A stretch of DNA of 26,599 nt from SZAS-103 sp964640525 (GTDB lineage Bacteria > Pseudomonadota > Gammaproteobacteria > Xanthomonadales > Xanthomonadaceae), in contig CAZXGS010000048.1 in assembly GCA_964640525.1 (NCBI GenBank), forward strand, positions 1 to 26,599. Direction: 5' to 3'. Under the pieces are notes generated by a model. It did no database searches and had not been told where the DNA came from. It saw nothing but the letters and a program-made list of their open reading frames with translations. Below, one piece after another: positions 7,857-15,324 of the stretch (positions are counted from its first letter, which is position 1; the number at the start of each line of letters is the position of its first letter). A program made the translations under genes and the position numbers.

Positions 7857-9440
7857 TCACTTCCAATCCTTCAGCACTTCGTGCGCCGCCAGCTTGCCTG
7901 CCGCGCCCATCACGCCACCGCCCGGATGCGCGCCGGCGGCGCCGAAGTAGTAGCCGGGCAGCGGGGTGCGGAAGTCGGCCCATTGCGGTGCCGGACGCAG
8001 GAAGAACAGTTGGTGGAGCAGCAACTCGCCGTGGAAGATGTTGCCGCCGGTGATGCCGGCGATCCGTTCGATGTCCTTGGGCGTGATCACCTGCTTGCCG
8101 ACGATGCACTGGCGGATGTTCGGCGCGTACTTCTCGATCGTGTTGATCACCGTTTCGCCGAAGGCTTCCTTCTTCGTATCGTCCCAGCCGCCCTCGATGT
8201 CGTAGGGTGCGTACTGGACGAAGCAGGACATGACGTGGTGGCCGGGCGGGGCCATGTCGCGGTCGATCATCGAGGGGATGATCATGTCGATGTAGGGGTT
8301 GGTCGAGAACGCGCCGTACTTGGCCTCGTCATAGGCGCGCTCGATGTAGTCCATGCTCGGGCTGATCGAGATCGCGCCGCGGTGCAGCGGGCCTTCGCCG
8401 GGCAGGCAGGTGAAGTCGGGCAGGGCATTGAGGGCGATGTTGACCTTGCCCGAGGAGCCGCGGACGCGGAAGTTGCGGATCGCGGCGACGAACTCGTCGG
8501 GGAAATGCTTGGGTTCGACGAACTGCAGGAAGCTGCGCTTGGGATCGGCGCAGGCCAGCACCACTTTCGCGTGCAACTCATCGCCATTTTCCAGCGCCAC
8601 GCCGGCGGCGCGACCGCCCTTGACGATGACCTGTTTGACCGGCGCGTTGGTGCGGATCTCCACGCCAAGCGCAGCGGCCGAGCGGGCGATCGCCGCGGAC
8701 ACGCCGCCGGTGCCGTTCTTGGCGAAACCCCAGGCGCGAAACGCGCCGTCGATCTCGCCCATGTAGTGGTGGAGCAGCACGTACGCCGTGCCCGGCGAAC
8801 GCGGGCCGAGGAAGGTGCCGATGATGCCGCTGGCCGACTTGGTGCCCTTGAGCGGGTCGAACTCGAACCACTCGTCGAGCAGGTCGGCCGAGGACTGGGT
8901 GACCAGCTTGGCGATCCGGTACAGCTCTTTCTCCGAAAGCGACCTGGCGTACTGGCCGAGCTTGAGCATCCCCATCAGGTCGCGCGGGCTCATCGACGAG
9001 GGGTCGGGCGGGACCAGGCCGATCACCGGCTTGATCGACTTGGCCGCGCGCGCCATCACCCGGCCGTACTCGTCGGAAGCCTCCGCGTCTTTCGGGCTGT
9101 GCCGGTAGATTTCCTGGCGGGTGAGGTCGTGGTCGTCCCAGGCGGCGAGGTAGTCGCCGTTGTCCATCGGCGTGACCGTGCTCGGCAGCGGCAGGATCTT
9201 CAGGCCGTGGCGCGGCAGTTCGAGGTCGCGGATGATCTCCGGGCGCAGCAGGCTGACGACGTAGGAGAACTCGGTGAAGCGGTAGCCGGGGAAGATCTCC
9301 TCGGTCATCGCCGCACCGCCGACGATCTCGCGGCGCTCCAGGATGCACACCTTCTTGCCGGCGCGCGCGAGGTAGGCCGCGGCGATCAGGCCGTTGTGGC
9401 CGGCCCCGATGACGATGGCGTCGTAGCGGTTGGGGGTCAT
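7857..9440 (-). CDS. FAD-dependent oxidoreductase, PYROXD2-like (first of tandem pair)
   Basis: This 527-residue protein has an N-terminal FAD motif DAIVIGAGHNGLIAAAYLAR, then ERREIVGGAAMTEEIFPGYRF, typical of the PYROXD2/phytoene-dehydrogenase-like family. A middle region includes KNGTGGVSAAIARSAAALGVEIRTNAPV (the usual GGxGxLxxAL step), and the C-terminal FAD segment is GYYFGAAGAHPGGGVMGAAG. It probably oxidises or isomerises an unknown amine, alcohol or polyene substrate; it should not be called a carotenoid enzyme on this evidence. The ATG (9438-9440) overlaps the TGA of the antitoxin gene in an ATGA arrangement, which implies translational coupling to that module. Its own stop is 8 bases from the second oxidoreductase. 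Confidence 0.9.
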   Translation of the reverse strand: MTPNRYDAIVIGAGHNGLIAAAYLARAGKKVCILERREIVGGAAMTEEIFPGYRFTEFSYVVSLLRPEIIRDLELPRHGLKILPLPSTVTPMDNGDYLAAWDDHDLTRQEIYRHSPKDAEASDEYGRVMARAAKSIKPVIGLVPPDPSSMSPRDLMGMLKLGQYARSLSEKELYRIAKLVTQSSADLLDEWFEFDPLKGTKSASGIIGTFLGPRSPGTAYVLLHHYMGEIDGAFRAWGFAKNGTGGVSAAIARSAAALGVEIRTNAPVKQVIVKGGRAAGVALENGDELHAKVVLACADPKRSFLQFVEPKHFPDEFVAAIRNFRVRGSSGKVNIALNALPDFTCLPGEGPLHRGAISISPSMDYIERAYDEAKYGAFSTNPYIDMIIPSMIDRDMAPPGHHVMSCFVQYAPYDIEGGWDDTKKEAFGETVINTIEKYAPNIRQCIVGKQVITPKDIERIAGITGGNIFHGELLLHQLFFLRPAPQWADFRTPLPGYYFGAAGAHPGGGVMGAAGKLAAHEVLKDWK

Positions 9441-9706
9441 TCCTTGCGGCTGCCTTTCGCGGGTGGCTGGTCGGTGGCTGCCGGTGCCTCGTCCGCCGCG
9501 CGGCGGAGATAGCCCATCAGGTCGGCAGGACTGGCCTTGCCGGCCTTGCGGCGCAGGAACTCGGCCGCGGTTTCCATCGCGCCGATTTTCTCTGCCACGG
9601 CGACGGCGATGAACTGATTGAGCGATACGCCATCGGCTTTCGCCAGGCGCGCCGCCGCGTTCTTCACCGAGGTTGGCATCTTCAGGGGGTAGGCACTCTT
9701 GCTCAT
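9437..9706 (-). CDS. Ribbon-helix-helix antitoxin (HicB/CopG-like DNA-binding type)
   Basis: This 89-residue protein begins SAYPLKMPTSVKNAAARLAKADGVSLNQFIAVAVAEKIGAM (residues about 4-44): a beta strand, a helix, a SLNQF turn and a second helix, the pattern of ribbon-helix-helix repressors often annotated as HicB-like. The tail (AAEFLRRKAGKASPADLMGYLRRA) is a second helical part that would wrap the toxin. It should neutralise the PIN nuclease encoded just upstream and, as a dimer, bind the operator. Its ATG overlaps the toxin stop (ATGA at 9703-9706) and its stop overlaps the oxidoreductase start (ATGA at 9437-9440). The toxin is encoded first, the reverse of the commonest order. Identification rests on the motif and the neighbour. 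Confidence 0.82.
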   Translation of the reverse strand: MSKSAYPLKMPTSVKNAAARLAKADGVSLNQFIAVAVAEKIGAMETAAEFLRRKAGKASPADLMGYLRRAADEAPAATDQPPAKGSRKE

Positions 9707-10128
9707 CGCTTCGATTCCTCGAACCAGGCTCCCGGCGTCGTCACGTGCAGCCGGAGCCGTTTGCACGCCTGCGCGAAGTCGCGCACGTTGTGCGTGACCA
9801 GTGCATCGGCGCGACCGTTGACGGCGGCCTCCAGCACCATCTCGTCGGCCGGGTCGGGCAACTGCGGCCGCCAGCGGAAATGCACCTCCACCGGTTCGGC
9901 GGCGCTGGCGAGGGCGGCGAGGATCGCGTCCACGTCGCCGCGTGCCAGACCACTTGCAAGCAGGTGCTCGGGGCGGGCGAGCACGTCTTCGTACTCCAGC
10001 AACAGCGCGGTCGTCAGCAGCGGCCGCAGCGTTCCTGCCGCGACCATCCGCAGCAGCCGGTTGCTCGCACCGCGGCGGCTGCGGAACGCGGCCACGACGA
10101 CCGAGGTGTCCAGCACGATGCGCTGCAT
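9703..10128 (-). CDS. PIN-domain toxin (COG1569-like ribonuclease)
   Basis: This 141-residue protein has a full set of PIN acidic residues: Asp7 in IVLDTSVVVAAF, Glu45/Glu47 in LLLEYEDVL, Asp95 in PDPADEMVLEAA, and Asp117 in LVTHNVRDF. This is the PIN subfamily usually annotated 'putative toxin-antitoxin system toxin component, PIN family'. These proteins are metal-dependent ribonucleases; the RNA target is unknown here. The ATG at 10128 begins only 65 bases after the end of the GcvT-like gene. The stop overlaps the antitoxin ATG, so toxin and antitoxin are translated in a coupled way. The active site looks complete, so the toxin is probably functional. Confidence 0.88.
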   Translation of the reverse strand: MQRIVLDTSVVVAAFRSRRGASNRLLRMVAAGTLRPLLTTALLLEYEDVLARPEHLLASGLARGDVDAILAALASAAEPVEVHFRWRPQLPDPADEMVLEAAVNGRADALVTHNVRDFAQACKRLRLHVTTPGAWFEESKR

Positions 10129-10143
10129 GTCTCAAAAGATATC

Positions 10144-10159
10144 ACATCGCATGAGATGT
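10144..10159. promoter_or_regulatory. Candidate operator palindrome of the PIN/RHH module
   Basis: The 16-base sequence acatcgcatgagatgt is a near-palindrome (14 of 16 positions symmetric) placed 16-31 bases before the toxin ATG, in an AT-richer patch between two GC-rich genes. On the reverse strand it is followed by GATATCTTTTGAGAC, which could hold a weak -10 element. Ribbon-helix-helix antitoxins typically bind such short palindromes to repress their own operon; that link is inference. A promoter here would let the module and the two oxidoreductases be transcribed without the upstream GcvT-like gene. Confidence 0.45.
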
Positions 10160-10193
10160 CTGGTCGCTTCCGGAAACCGGTCGCCTGCAGACG

Positions 10194-11390
10194 TCATTTC
10201 TTCTTCCACTCCGGCTCGTAGAACGGCAGCTTCACCACCGTACACGGTGCGTGGTGGCGGTGATGCTCGACCGTCACCTCGATGTCCAGCTGGGTGCCGA
10301 CCGCGAAATGCGGCCGCTGGACGTGCGCCAGGGCGATGTATTTCTTCAGCACCGGCGACCACGAACTGGTCGAGGCGTAACCGACCTGGCGGCCGTGGCG
10401 GAGTATCGGCAGGCTGCCGCGCACCGCCATGCCGGGGATCTGCGGCGGCAGGCCGACCGCGCCGTAGAGCTTCTCCAGGCCTTCCCAGCCGATGTCGAGG
10501 CCGACCAGCTTCCACGCCGAGCCGTGCTTCTTTTCCTGCTCCAGCGCGCGCCGGCCGACGAAATAGCCTTGCTTGTCCAGCGCCACCGCCCAGTCCAGGC
10601 CCATCTCCAGCGGGCTGGATTTCTGGCCCTCGATCCAGGCGTGGTTGGCCGGCGTGTAATCGACATCGACCATGAACAGGCCCGCCTCGACCCGCGCCAT
10701 GTCCATCGGCAGGATCCCGCAGGGCGTGATCGAGTAGTCGTGGCCGGCGGCCATCAGCGCGTCCCAGACCTTCAAGCCCTGAGCGGCGTCCATCCAGATC
10801 TCGTAGCCCATGTCGCCGGTGTAGCCGGTGCGGGTGATCGAGACCGGCACGCCGGCCAGGGTGTTTTGCATGGCGCGAAAATACTTGAGCTTGTCCAGCG
10901 GTTTCTTGCAGCAGGCGTTGAGGATGGTGCGCGACTTCGGGCCCTGCAGGCTCAGCGCGCCCATCCGGTCGGTGACCTCACGGAGGGTCACGTCCATGCC
11001 GACCGCGTTCATCGACAGCCAGCGCAGCGAGGGCTCGGCCGAGGTCATGCGGAAGCTGGTCTCGGACAGCCGGGTGACGGTGCCATCGTCGAGCAGCTTG
11101 CCGTCCTCGTCGCACCAGCCGGTATACGCGACCGCGCCGACCGCCATCTTCAGCACGTCGCGGGTGGTGACCCGGTGCAACAGCAGGGCGGCGTCGGGGC
11201 CGTCGATCAGGTACTTCATCAACGGCGTCACGTCGATCAACGCCGCGGCGTCGCGGATCGCCCAGTACTCGCGATCCAGTGACAGGTCGTAGGAGCCGGC
11301 CACGATGTAGCCGGCCCAGCGCCGCCAGTTCTGCGGAAGGCACAGGGCGGCGGTGCGCTCGTGGAAAGGGGTGCGCTTGAGTTCGAGCAT
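10194..11390 (-). CDS. GcvT-like aminomethyltransferase family protein
   Basis: This 398-residue protein belongs to the GcvT/DmdA/sarcosine-oxidase-alpha group that uses tetrahydrofolate as one-carbon acceptor. Visible marks are REYWAIRDAAALIDVTPLMKYLIDGPDA near the N-terminus, LSLQGPKS, the folate-fold signature ITRTGYTGDMGYEIWMD, GILPMDMARVEAGLFM, and a C-terminal GcvT_C barrel (about 290-390) containing GRQVGYASTSSWSPVLKKYIALAHV. It is unlikely to be the housekeeping GcvT, because the other glycine-cleavage genes are absent and the sequence departs from it. A folate-dependent demethylase is the better guess. The ATG at 11390 is preferred to a TTG at 11429. It lies upstream of, and on the same strand as, the PIN/RHH/oxidoreductase genes. 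It is divergent from the HD-GYP gene across 263 bases (11391-11653) that must hold both promoters. Confidence 0.85.
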   Translation of the reverse strand: MLELKRTPFHERTAALCLPQNWRRWAGYIVAGSYDLSLDREYWAIRDAAALIDVTPLMKYLIDGPDAALLLHRVTTRDVLKMAVGAVAYTGWCDEDGKLLDDGTVTRLSETSFRMTSAEPSLRWLSMNAVGMDVTLREVTDRMGALSLQGPKSRTILNACCKKPLDKLKYFRAMQNTLAGVPVSITRTGYTGDMGYEIWMDAAQGLKVWDALMAAGHDYSITPCGILPMDMARVEAGLFMVDVDYTPANHAWIEGQKSSPLEMGLDWAVALDKQGYFVGRRALEQEKKHGSAWKLVGLDIGWEGLEKLYGAVGLPPQIPGMAVRGSLPILRHGRQVGYASTSSWSPVLKKYIALAHVQRPHFAVGTQLDIEVTVEHHRHHAPCTVVKLPFYEPEWKKK

Positions 11391-11653
11391 GGCCGGAGTT
11401 TCGCGCCGCGCGGTGGCGCAAAGCTTCAAGCATAAACGCGCGCGAGCGGAAAATCCCGGCGATGGGCCGGATTTCCACGGGTCCGCGGCGCAAATGCTGG
11501 CGATGCAAGGCAGCCGCGATCATGTCGCCGGCATCGGGGGCGTGCAGGGTTGGCTGGAGGTGCAATCAGGAGCGTCTTCCGTGCGATCATCGCGGTGCAG
11601 CGCACGCAGGCGCCGCGCGGCAGATCGGTTGGCGAGGACGACGAATCGGTTCC

Positions 11654-12904
11654 ATGGAAGCCAAGTCGAACGAGTTGAAGATCGCGATCGCCGGGCTGCG
11701 GCAGGGTATGTATGTCTCGCGCCTGGACCGTCCGTGGATCGAGAGCCCCTTCATGTTCGAGGGGCTGATAGTGAGCAACGCTGGTTTGCTCTCGCGTCTG
11801 CAGGCGCTGTGCAGCCATGTGTACGTGGACGTCCTGCGTGGCGCGCGTCCGGACCCGGGGTACATCCTGATCGAGGCACCGCCTCCGGCCGCGCGGCGCG
11901 AGGCCTTCGTTGCCGAAATCGCGGCCTTGAACACCACCGCCTGGCCGACGACCAGCGAAATCGCGGTGGAGTTGCCCGTCGCCACCAAGGCGCACCGCCA
12001 GTTGGAAGACGGCATCGAGCAGATGATGAGCGATCTGCACGCCGGCCGCGATCTGGACGCGCGACGGCTGCGCGAGGGGGTCGGGGCGATGATCGATTCG
12101 GTCACCCGCAACCCGAATGCCTTCGCGTGGCTCAAGGCGATCCGCAAGAAGAGCAGCTACGCCTACCAGCACGCGCTGGGGTGTTCGGTGTGGGCAGCCA
12201 GTTTCGGTCGTCACCTTGGATTGAGCCGCGAGGAAATCGACGACCTCGCGTTTGCCGGCTTGCTGTTCGATGTCGGCAAGACCGGCCTGCCGGATGAACT
12301 GCTGAAGAAGGCCGAGCCCTACGACGAGCAGGATCGCGCGAGCATGCGCACCCATGTCCAGGCGAGCGTCGAGATCCTCGAACGCACGCCCGGGATCTCC
12401 GCGCGCGCGTTGCAGGCGGTGGCCAGCCATCATGAACGCCACGACGGGTCGGGCTATCCGAAAGGGCTGCGCGGCGCGGACATCCCGATCTTCGCTCGCC
12501 TGATTGGCTTGATCGACAGCTACGACGCGATGACCAGCGCGCGCCCTTATGCCGCGGCGCGTTCGCCGCACCAGGCGGTGATGGAGTTGTACAACACCCG
12601 TGACAGCCTGTTCCAGTCCGACCTGGTCGAACAGTTCATCCAGACCTGCGGCGTGTACCCGACCGGCTCGATGGTGGAGTTGTCCGATGGTCGGGTGGCG
12701 GTGGTGACCGCCGTGCATGACCTCATGCGCCTGCGACCGAGCGTGATGGTGCTGCTGGATGCCGCCAAACGGCCGCTTCCGGAGTTCATCGCGCTGGATC
12801 TGAGTCTGGTGGGGCCGGACGAAAACGGCGCCTTGCTCACCGTCCGCCGCGGCCTTCCGGAAGGCGCGCACGGGCTGGATCCGGCTGACCTGTTCCTCAC
12901 CTGA
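11654..12904 (+). CDS. HD-GYP domain protein with DUF3391 N-terminus and altered HD dyad
   Basis: This 416-residue protein has an N-terminal DUF3391-like region (about 1-140, beginning NELKIAIAGLRQGMYVSRLDRPWIESPF) and an HD-GYP domain (about 165-310). His173, the HHE at 259-261 and HDGSGYP at 263-269 are present. However, the central HD dyad, normally HDIGK, reads FDVGK at 205-209, so one metal-ligand histidine is replaced by phenylalanine. Canonical HD-GYP enzymes hydrolyse c-di-GMP with a two- or three-metal centre; this one may be weakened, use another metal set, or act as a binding protein. I recall DUF3391 HD-GYP proteins of Xanthomonadaceae with a similar change, which would make it a lineage trait. 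The ATG at 11654 is chosen because upstream in-frame sequence is cysteine/arginine-rich shadow. The GGDEF-EAL gene starts 8 bases after the stop: one operon. Confidence 0.9.
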   Translation: MEAKSNELKIAIAGLRQGMYVSRLDRPWIESPFMFEGLIVSNAGLLSRLQALCSHVYVDVLRGARPDPGYILIEAPPPAARREAFVAEIAALNTTAWPTTSEIAVELPVATKAHRQLEDGIEQMMSDLHAGRDLDARRLREGVGAMIDSVTRNPNAFAWLKAIRKKSSYAYQHALGCSVWAASFGRHLGLSREEIDDLAFAGLLFDVGKTGLPDELLKKAEPYDEQDRASMRTHVQASVEILERTPGISARALQAVASHHERHDGSGYPKGLRGADIPIFARLIGLIDSYDAMTSARPYAAARSPHQAVMELYNTRDSLFQSDLVEQFIQTCGVYPTGSMVELSDGRVAVVTAVHDLMRLRPSVMVLLDAAKRPLPEFIALDLSLVGPDENGALLTVRRGLPEGAHGLDPADLFLT

Positions 12905-12912
12905 GCGCGCGC

Positions 12913-14199
12913 ATGGACGCCAGCCGCGACGAGCTGACCGACCTTCCCGACCGACGTGCCTTCGTCGAGTTGCTGCGGCAGCGGACGCGGGAAGCGGGCG
13001 AGGATGGCAGCAACCTCGGCTTGCTGGTGATCGACATCGACCGCTTCACCCAGATCAACGTCGCCTACGGGTTTTCCTTCGGGGATCGCGTGCTGTGCCA
13101 CCTGGCCGAACGGATCGGCGAGGTGGGGCGTGCGCAGGACACGCTGGCGCGCATTGGCGACAACCGCTTTGCGCTGGTGCTGCCACGCCTGATGAACCGT
13201 GGGCACGGCGAACTTGCCGCGCAGAAATTGCTGCGCCTGCTGGAAGTGCCGTTCGAACTCGAAGACGTGCGGCTGCGCGTGCCGGTGACCGTGGGCGGAG
13301 CGTTGTGCCCCCAGCATGCCAGCCACGCCGGCGGGCTGCTCGGCAAGGCCGAGCTGGCATTGGCGATTGCCCGCCACGAGAGCGCGCGATACCGATTCGC
13401 CCCGGACGCCGCCGATGCAGGCGCGCTGTCGGACCAGTGGGGGCTGGAACTGGAGCTGGCCAACGCCATCGACCGCGACGAGCTGAGCATGTATTACCAG
13501 CCGCAGGTGTCGATCGTCGGGCGCCGGGTGACCGGGGTCGAGGCGCTGATGCGCTGGAAGAGCCGCAGTCGCGGCATGGTGCCGCCGGATGTGTTCATTC
13601 CGCTCGCCGAGCGCAGTGGGCAGATCCGCAAGATGACCCTGTGGGCCCTGAACACCGTGCTGCGCCAGGTCTCGCGCTGGACGCACGACTGGGGCCCGCT
13701 GACCGCCTCGGTCAACGTGCCCAGCGAACTGGTGGCACAGGTGGATTTGCCCGATATGCTGCACAACGCCCTGCAGTTGTTCGGGTCGGACGCGGTCAAG
13801 CCGATGATCGAGATCACCGAACGTTCGTTGATGGCCGGCGACCGCGCACTGGCGCAACTGCAGCGCATCCGCGAGATGGGCGTGCACATCTCGATCGACG
13901 ACTTCGGTACCGGCTATTCCTGTCTGGCCTACTTCCACAAGATTCCCGCCGACGAACTGAAGATCGACAAGTCGTTTGTCTCGCGCCTGCTCAGCGACAC
14001 CGCCAGCGCCGACATCACCATGCTGATCATCGACCTGGCGCACCGCTTCAACCTCGACGTGGTGGCCGAGGGGGTGGAGGATCGGGCCACGCTGGACAAA
14101 CTGGCCAGCAGCGGCTGCGACGTGGCGCAAGGGTACTTTTTTGCCAAGCCGATGCCGGCGGATGCCTGCGAGGCGTGGTTGCGCGAGTTCGGGCGTTAG
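12913..14199 (+). CDS. GGDEF-EAL protein with degenerate GGDEF, probable c-di-GMP phosphodiesterase
   Basis: This 428-residue soluble protein has a GGDEF-like domain (about 1-165, beginning DELTDLPDRRAFVELL) whose active motif reads GDNRF at 82-86, so cyclase activity is not expected. It may still bind GTP as an allosteric site, as in some composite proteins. The EAL domain (about 175-428) looks complete: EALMRW from Glu210, SVNVPSE, EITERS, the DD pair at 329-330 in SIDDFGTGYS, LKIDKSFV, VAEGVED and AQGYFFAKPM. It should hydrolyse c-di-GMP to pGpG. No transmembrane or sensory segment is present, so the signal would come through the GGDEF-like domain or a partner. The ATG at 12913, eight bases after the HD-GYP stop, has little ribosome-binding sequence, implying translational re-initiation. 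Confidence 0.92.
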   Translation: MDASRDELTDLPDRRAFVELLRQRTREAGEDGSNLGLLVIDIDRFTQINVAYGFSFGDRVLCHLAERIGEVGRAQDTLARIGDNRFALVLPRLMNRGHGELAAQKLLRLLEVPFELEDVRLRVPVTVGGALCPQHASHAGGLLGKAELALAIARHESARYRFAPDAADAGALSDQWGLELELANAIDRDELSMYYQPQVSIVGRRVTGVEALMRWKSRSRGMVPPDVFIPLAERSGQIRKMTLWALNTVLRQVSRWTHDWGPLTASVNVPSELVAQVDLPDMLHNALQLFGSDAVKPMIEITERSLMAGDRALAQLQRIREMGVHISIDDFGTGYSCLAYFHKIPADELKIDKSFVSRLLSDTASADITMLIIDLAHRFNLDVVAEGVEDRATLDKLASSGCDVAQGYFFAKPMPADACEAWLREFGR

Positions 14200-14256
14200 G
14201 AAGAGCTTGAACAAGCCGAAAGCCCTACCGGATTGCTACGGCAAATCGTTGATTTC

Positions 14257-14289
14257 GTTCATGGTTCGACAGGCTCACCACGAACGGAA
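14257..14289. repeat. Extragenic palindromic repeat between convergent genes
   Basis: GTTCATGGT (14257-14265) pairs with ACCACGAAC (14277-14285) with one mismatch around an 11-base loop TCGACAGGCTC. Read on the reverse strand it is nearly the same as the repeat at 22892-22916. It lies in the 146-base gap between the EAL gene and the convergent gene at 14346. It could serve as a two-way transcription end, though no T-run follows. Confidence 0.7.
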
Positions 14290-14345
14290 TCCACTTGTTC
14301 AGATGTCCCTTGGGCGGCTTCGGGCGGTCGTCGCAGGCGCGACGA

Positions 14346-15272
14346 TCAGGCCCGACGCGCAGGCGCGCCGGGTTTGGTCCAGTCCAGGTAACCGATCGCG
14401 TCGAACGCGTCGATGACGTTGTGCACCTCGGCGAGGTCGGCGCCACTGGCGCGGGCGATTGCATCCAGCCGCCGCGGCGTATTCATTTGCGCACCGATCA
14501 GGTAGGCGCGCGGATAGTCGTTGGCCAGTTCGAGCTTCCTGGTCAGCCGGAAGCTGCCCGCCGGGTCGAAACGACGCGACAGCGTGCCGTTGCCGTGCAG
14601 GTAGACGTCCATCCAGGTCAGATAGAGGCAGGAGCGAGCGGGCAGGGCAGCGCGCACGGCATCCAATGCCGCCTCGTCCAGGGCGTGCCAGTCGCCGAAG
14701 CGCAGCGGCTGGCGGAAGTACGGCTCCAATGCGGTCAGCGGACCATCGGCCCAGAAACTGCGCGCGCCAGGATCGACGCAGAGCGCGGGCGCGCCTTCGA
14801 GCAGGATGCGCGCCGGAACCCCGAGCACACGCTTGGGCAGGTAGTACACCAGAGGTCGCGTCACGTCCTCCTGGCCTGCGGGGGCGATGGTTGCCGCGGC
14901 GACCGGATCGGGGTCGGCATGGGTTTCGATCGTGACGGCCGCAGCTGCCTGGCCCTGCAGCGGCGCGGGCGCGTTGGCCAGACCTGCGGAAACGGCGTCG
15001 AGCAACGCGGCCAGCGCTGCGCCGTGCAACGGCCGGCGCAGGAACAATCCCACCGGTTCCGGCGTTTCGGCGTCCACGATGCAGGCGTGTGCACGCGCCG
15101 GGGACGCATCGCCGGAGAGCACCGGCGCATCGACAATGGCCAGGTCGGCGGCCTCTTCCTCGCCCCACGTCCACTCGTCCTGCGTCTGCTTGCGCGTTGA
15201 ACGCAGCAACAAGCGCAGGTGTGCCTCGTCGTCTTCGTTGCTGCCGGCGTAGTGGAGTTGGCGCTGGGTCAT
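14346..15272 (-). CDS. Protein of unknown function, co-directional with receiver protein
   Basis: This is a 308-residue protein I do not recognise. The first 90 residues (QLHYAGSNEDDEAHLRLLLRSTRK ... DLAIVDAPVLS ... VGLFLRRPLHGAALAALLDAV) have alternating strands and helices that could be a receiver-like fold, without clear phosphoacceptor residues. A low-complexity Ala-rich linker spans about 95-135. The last part (RLTRKLELANDYPRAYLIGAQMNTPRRLDAIARASGADLAEVHNVIDAFDAIGYLDW) looks like a winged-helix or small helical module. There is no signal peptide or membrane span. It lies 52 bases downstream of the receiver/GGDEF-like gene on the same strand and faces the c-di-GMP phosphodiesterase genes, so a signalling role is plausible but unproven. 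The ATG at 15272 has a GGCAGG ribosome-binding-like stretch before it. Confidence 0.75.
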   Translation of the reverse strand: MTQRQLHYAGSNEDDEAHLRLLLRSTRKQTQDEWTWGEEEAADLAIVDAPVLSGDASPARAHACIVDAETPEPVGLFLRRPLHGAALAALLDAVSAGLANAPAPLQGQAAAAVTIETHADPDPVAAATIAPAGQEDVTRPLVYYLPKRVLGVPARILLEGAPALCVDPGARSFWADGPLTALEPYFRQPLRFGDWHALDEAALDAVRAALPARSCLYLTWMDVYLHGNGTLSRRFDPAGSFRLTRKLELANDYPRAYLIGAQMNTPRRLDAIARASGADLAEVHNVIDAFDAIGYLDWTKPGAPARRA

Positions 15273-15324
15273 CTTGCCTGCCCAGCTGGAGCCTCACGGC
15301 ATTTGGATCCGCAGGCGTCGTGCA

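Noticed and set aside
7857..9440. Carotenoid biosynthesis (crtI-like) locus
   Set aside because: Although the superfamily includes phytoene desaturase, there is no crtB, crtE or crtY nearby and the closer resemblance is to PYROXD2-type proteins.
7881..9512. A 543-codon forward frame opposite the FAD oxidoreductase
   Set aside because: It is a GC-rich mirror frame: the Val/Gly/Asp-rich product has no motif, while the reverse strand has complete FAD signatures.
10194..11390. Housekeeping glycine-cleavage gcvT with a glycine riboswitch
   Set aside because: No gcvH or gcvP neighbours, sequence departs from GcvT at conserved blocks, and nothing like a glycine aptamer is visible in 11391-11653.
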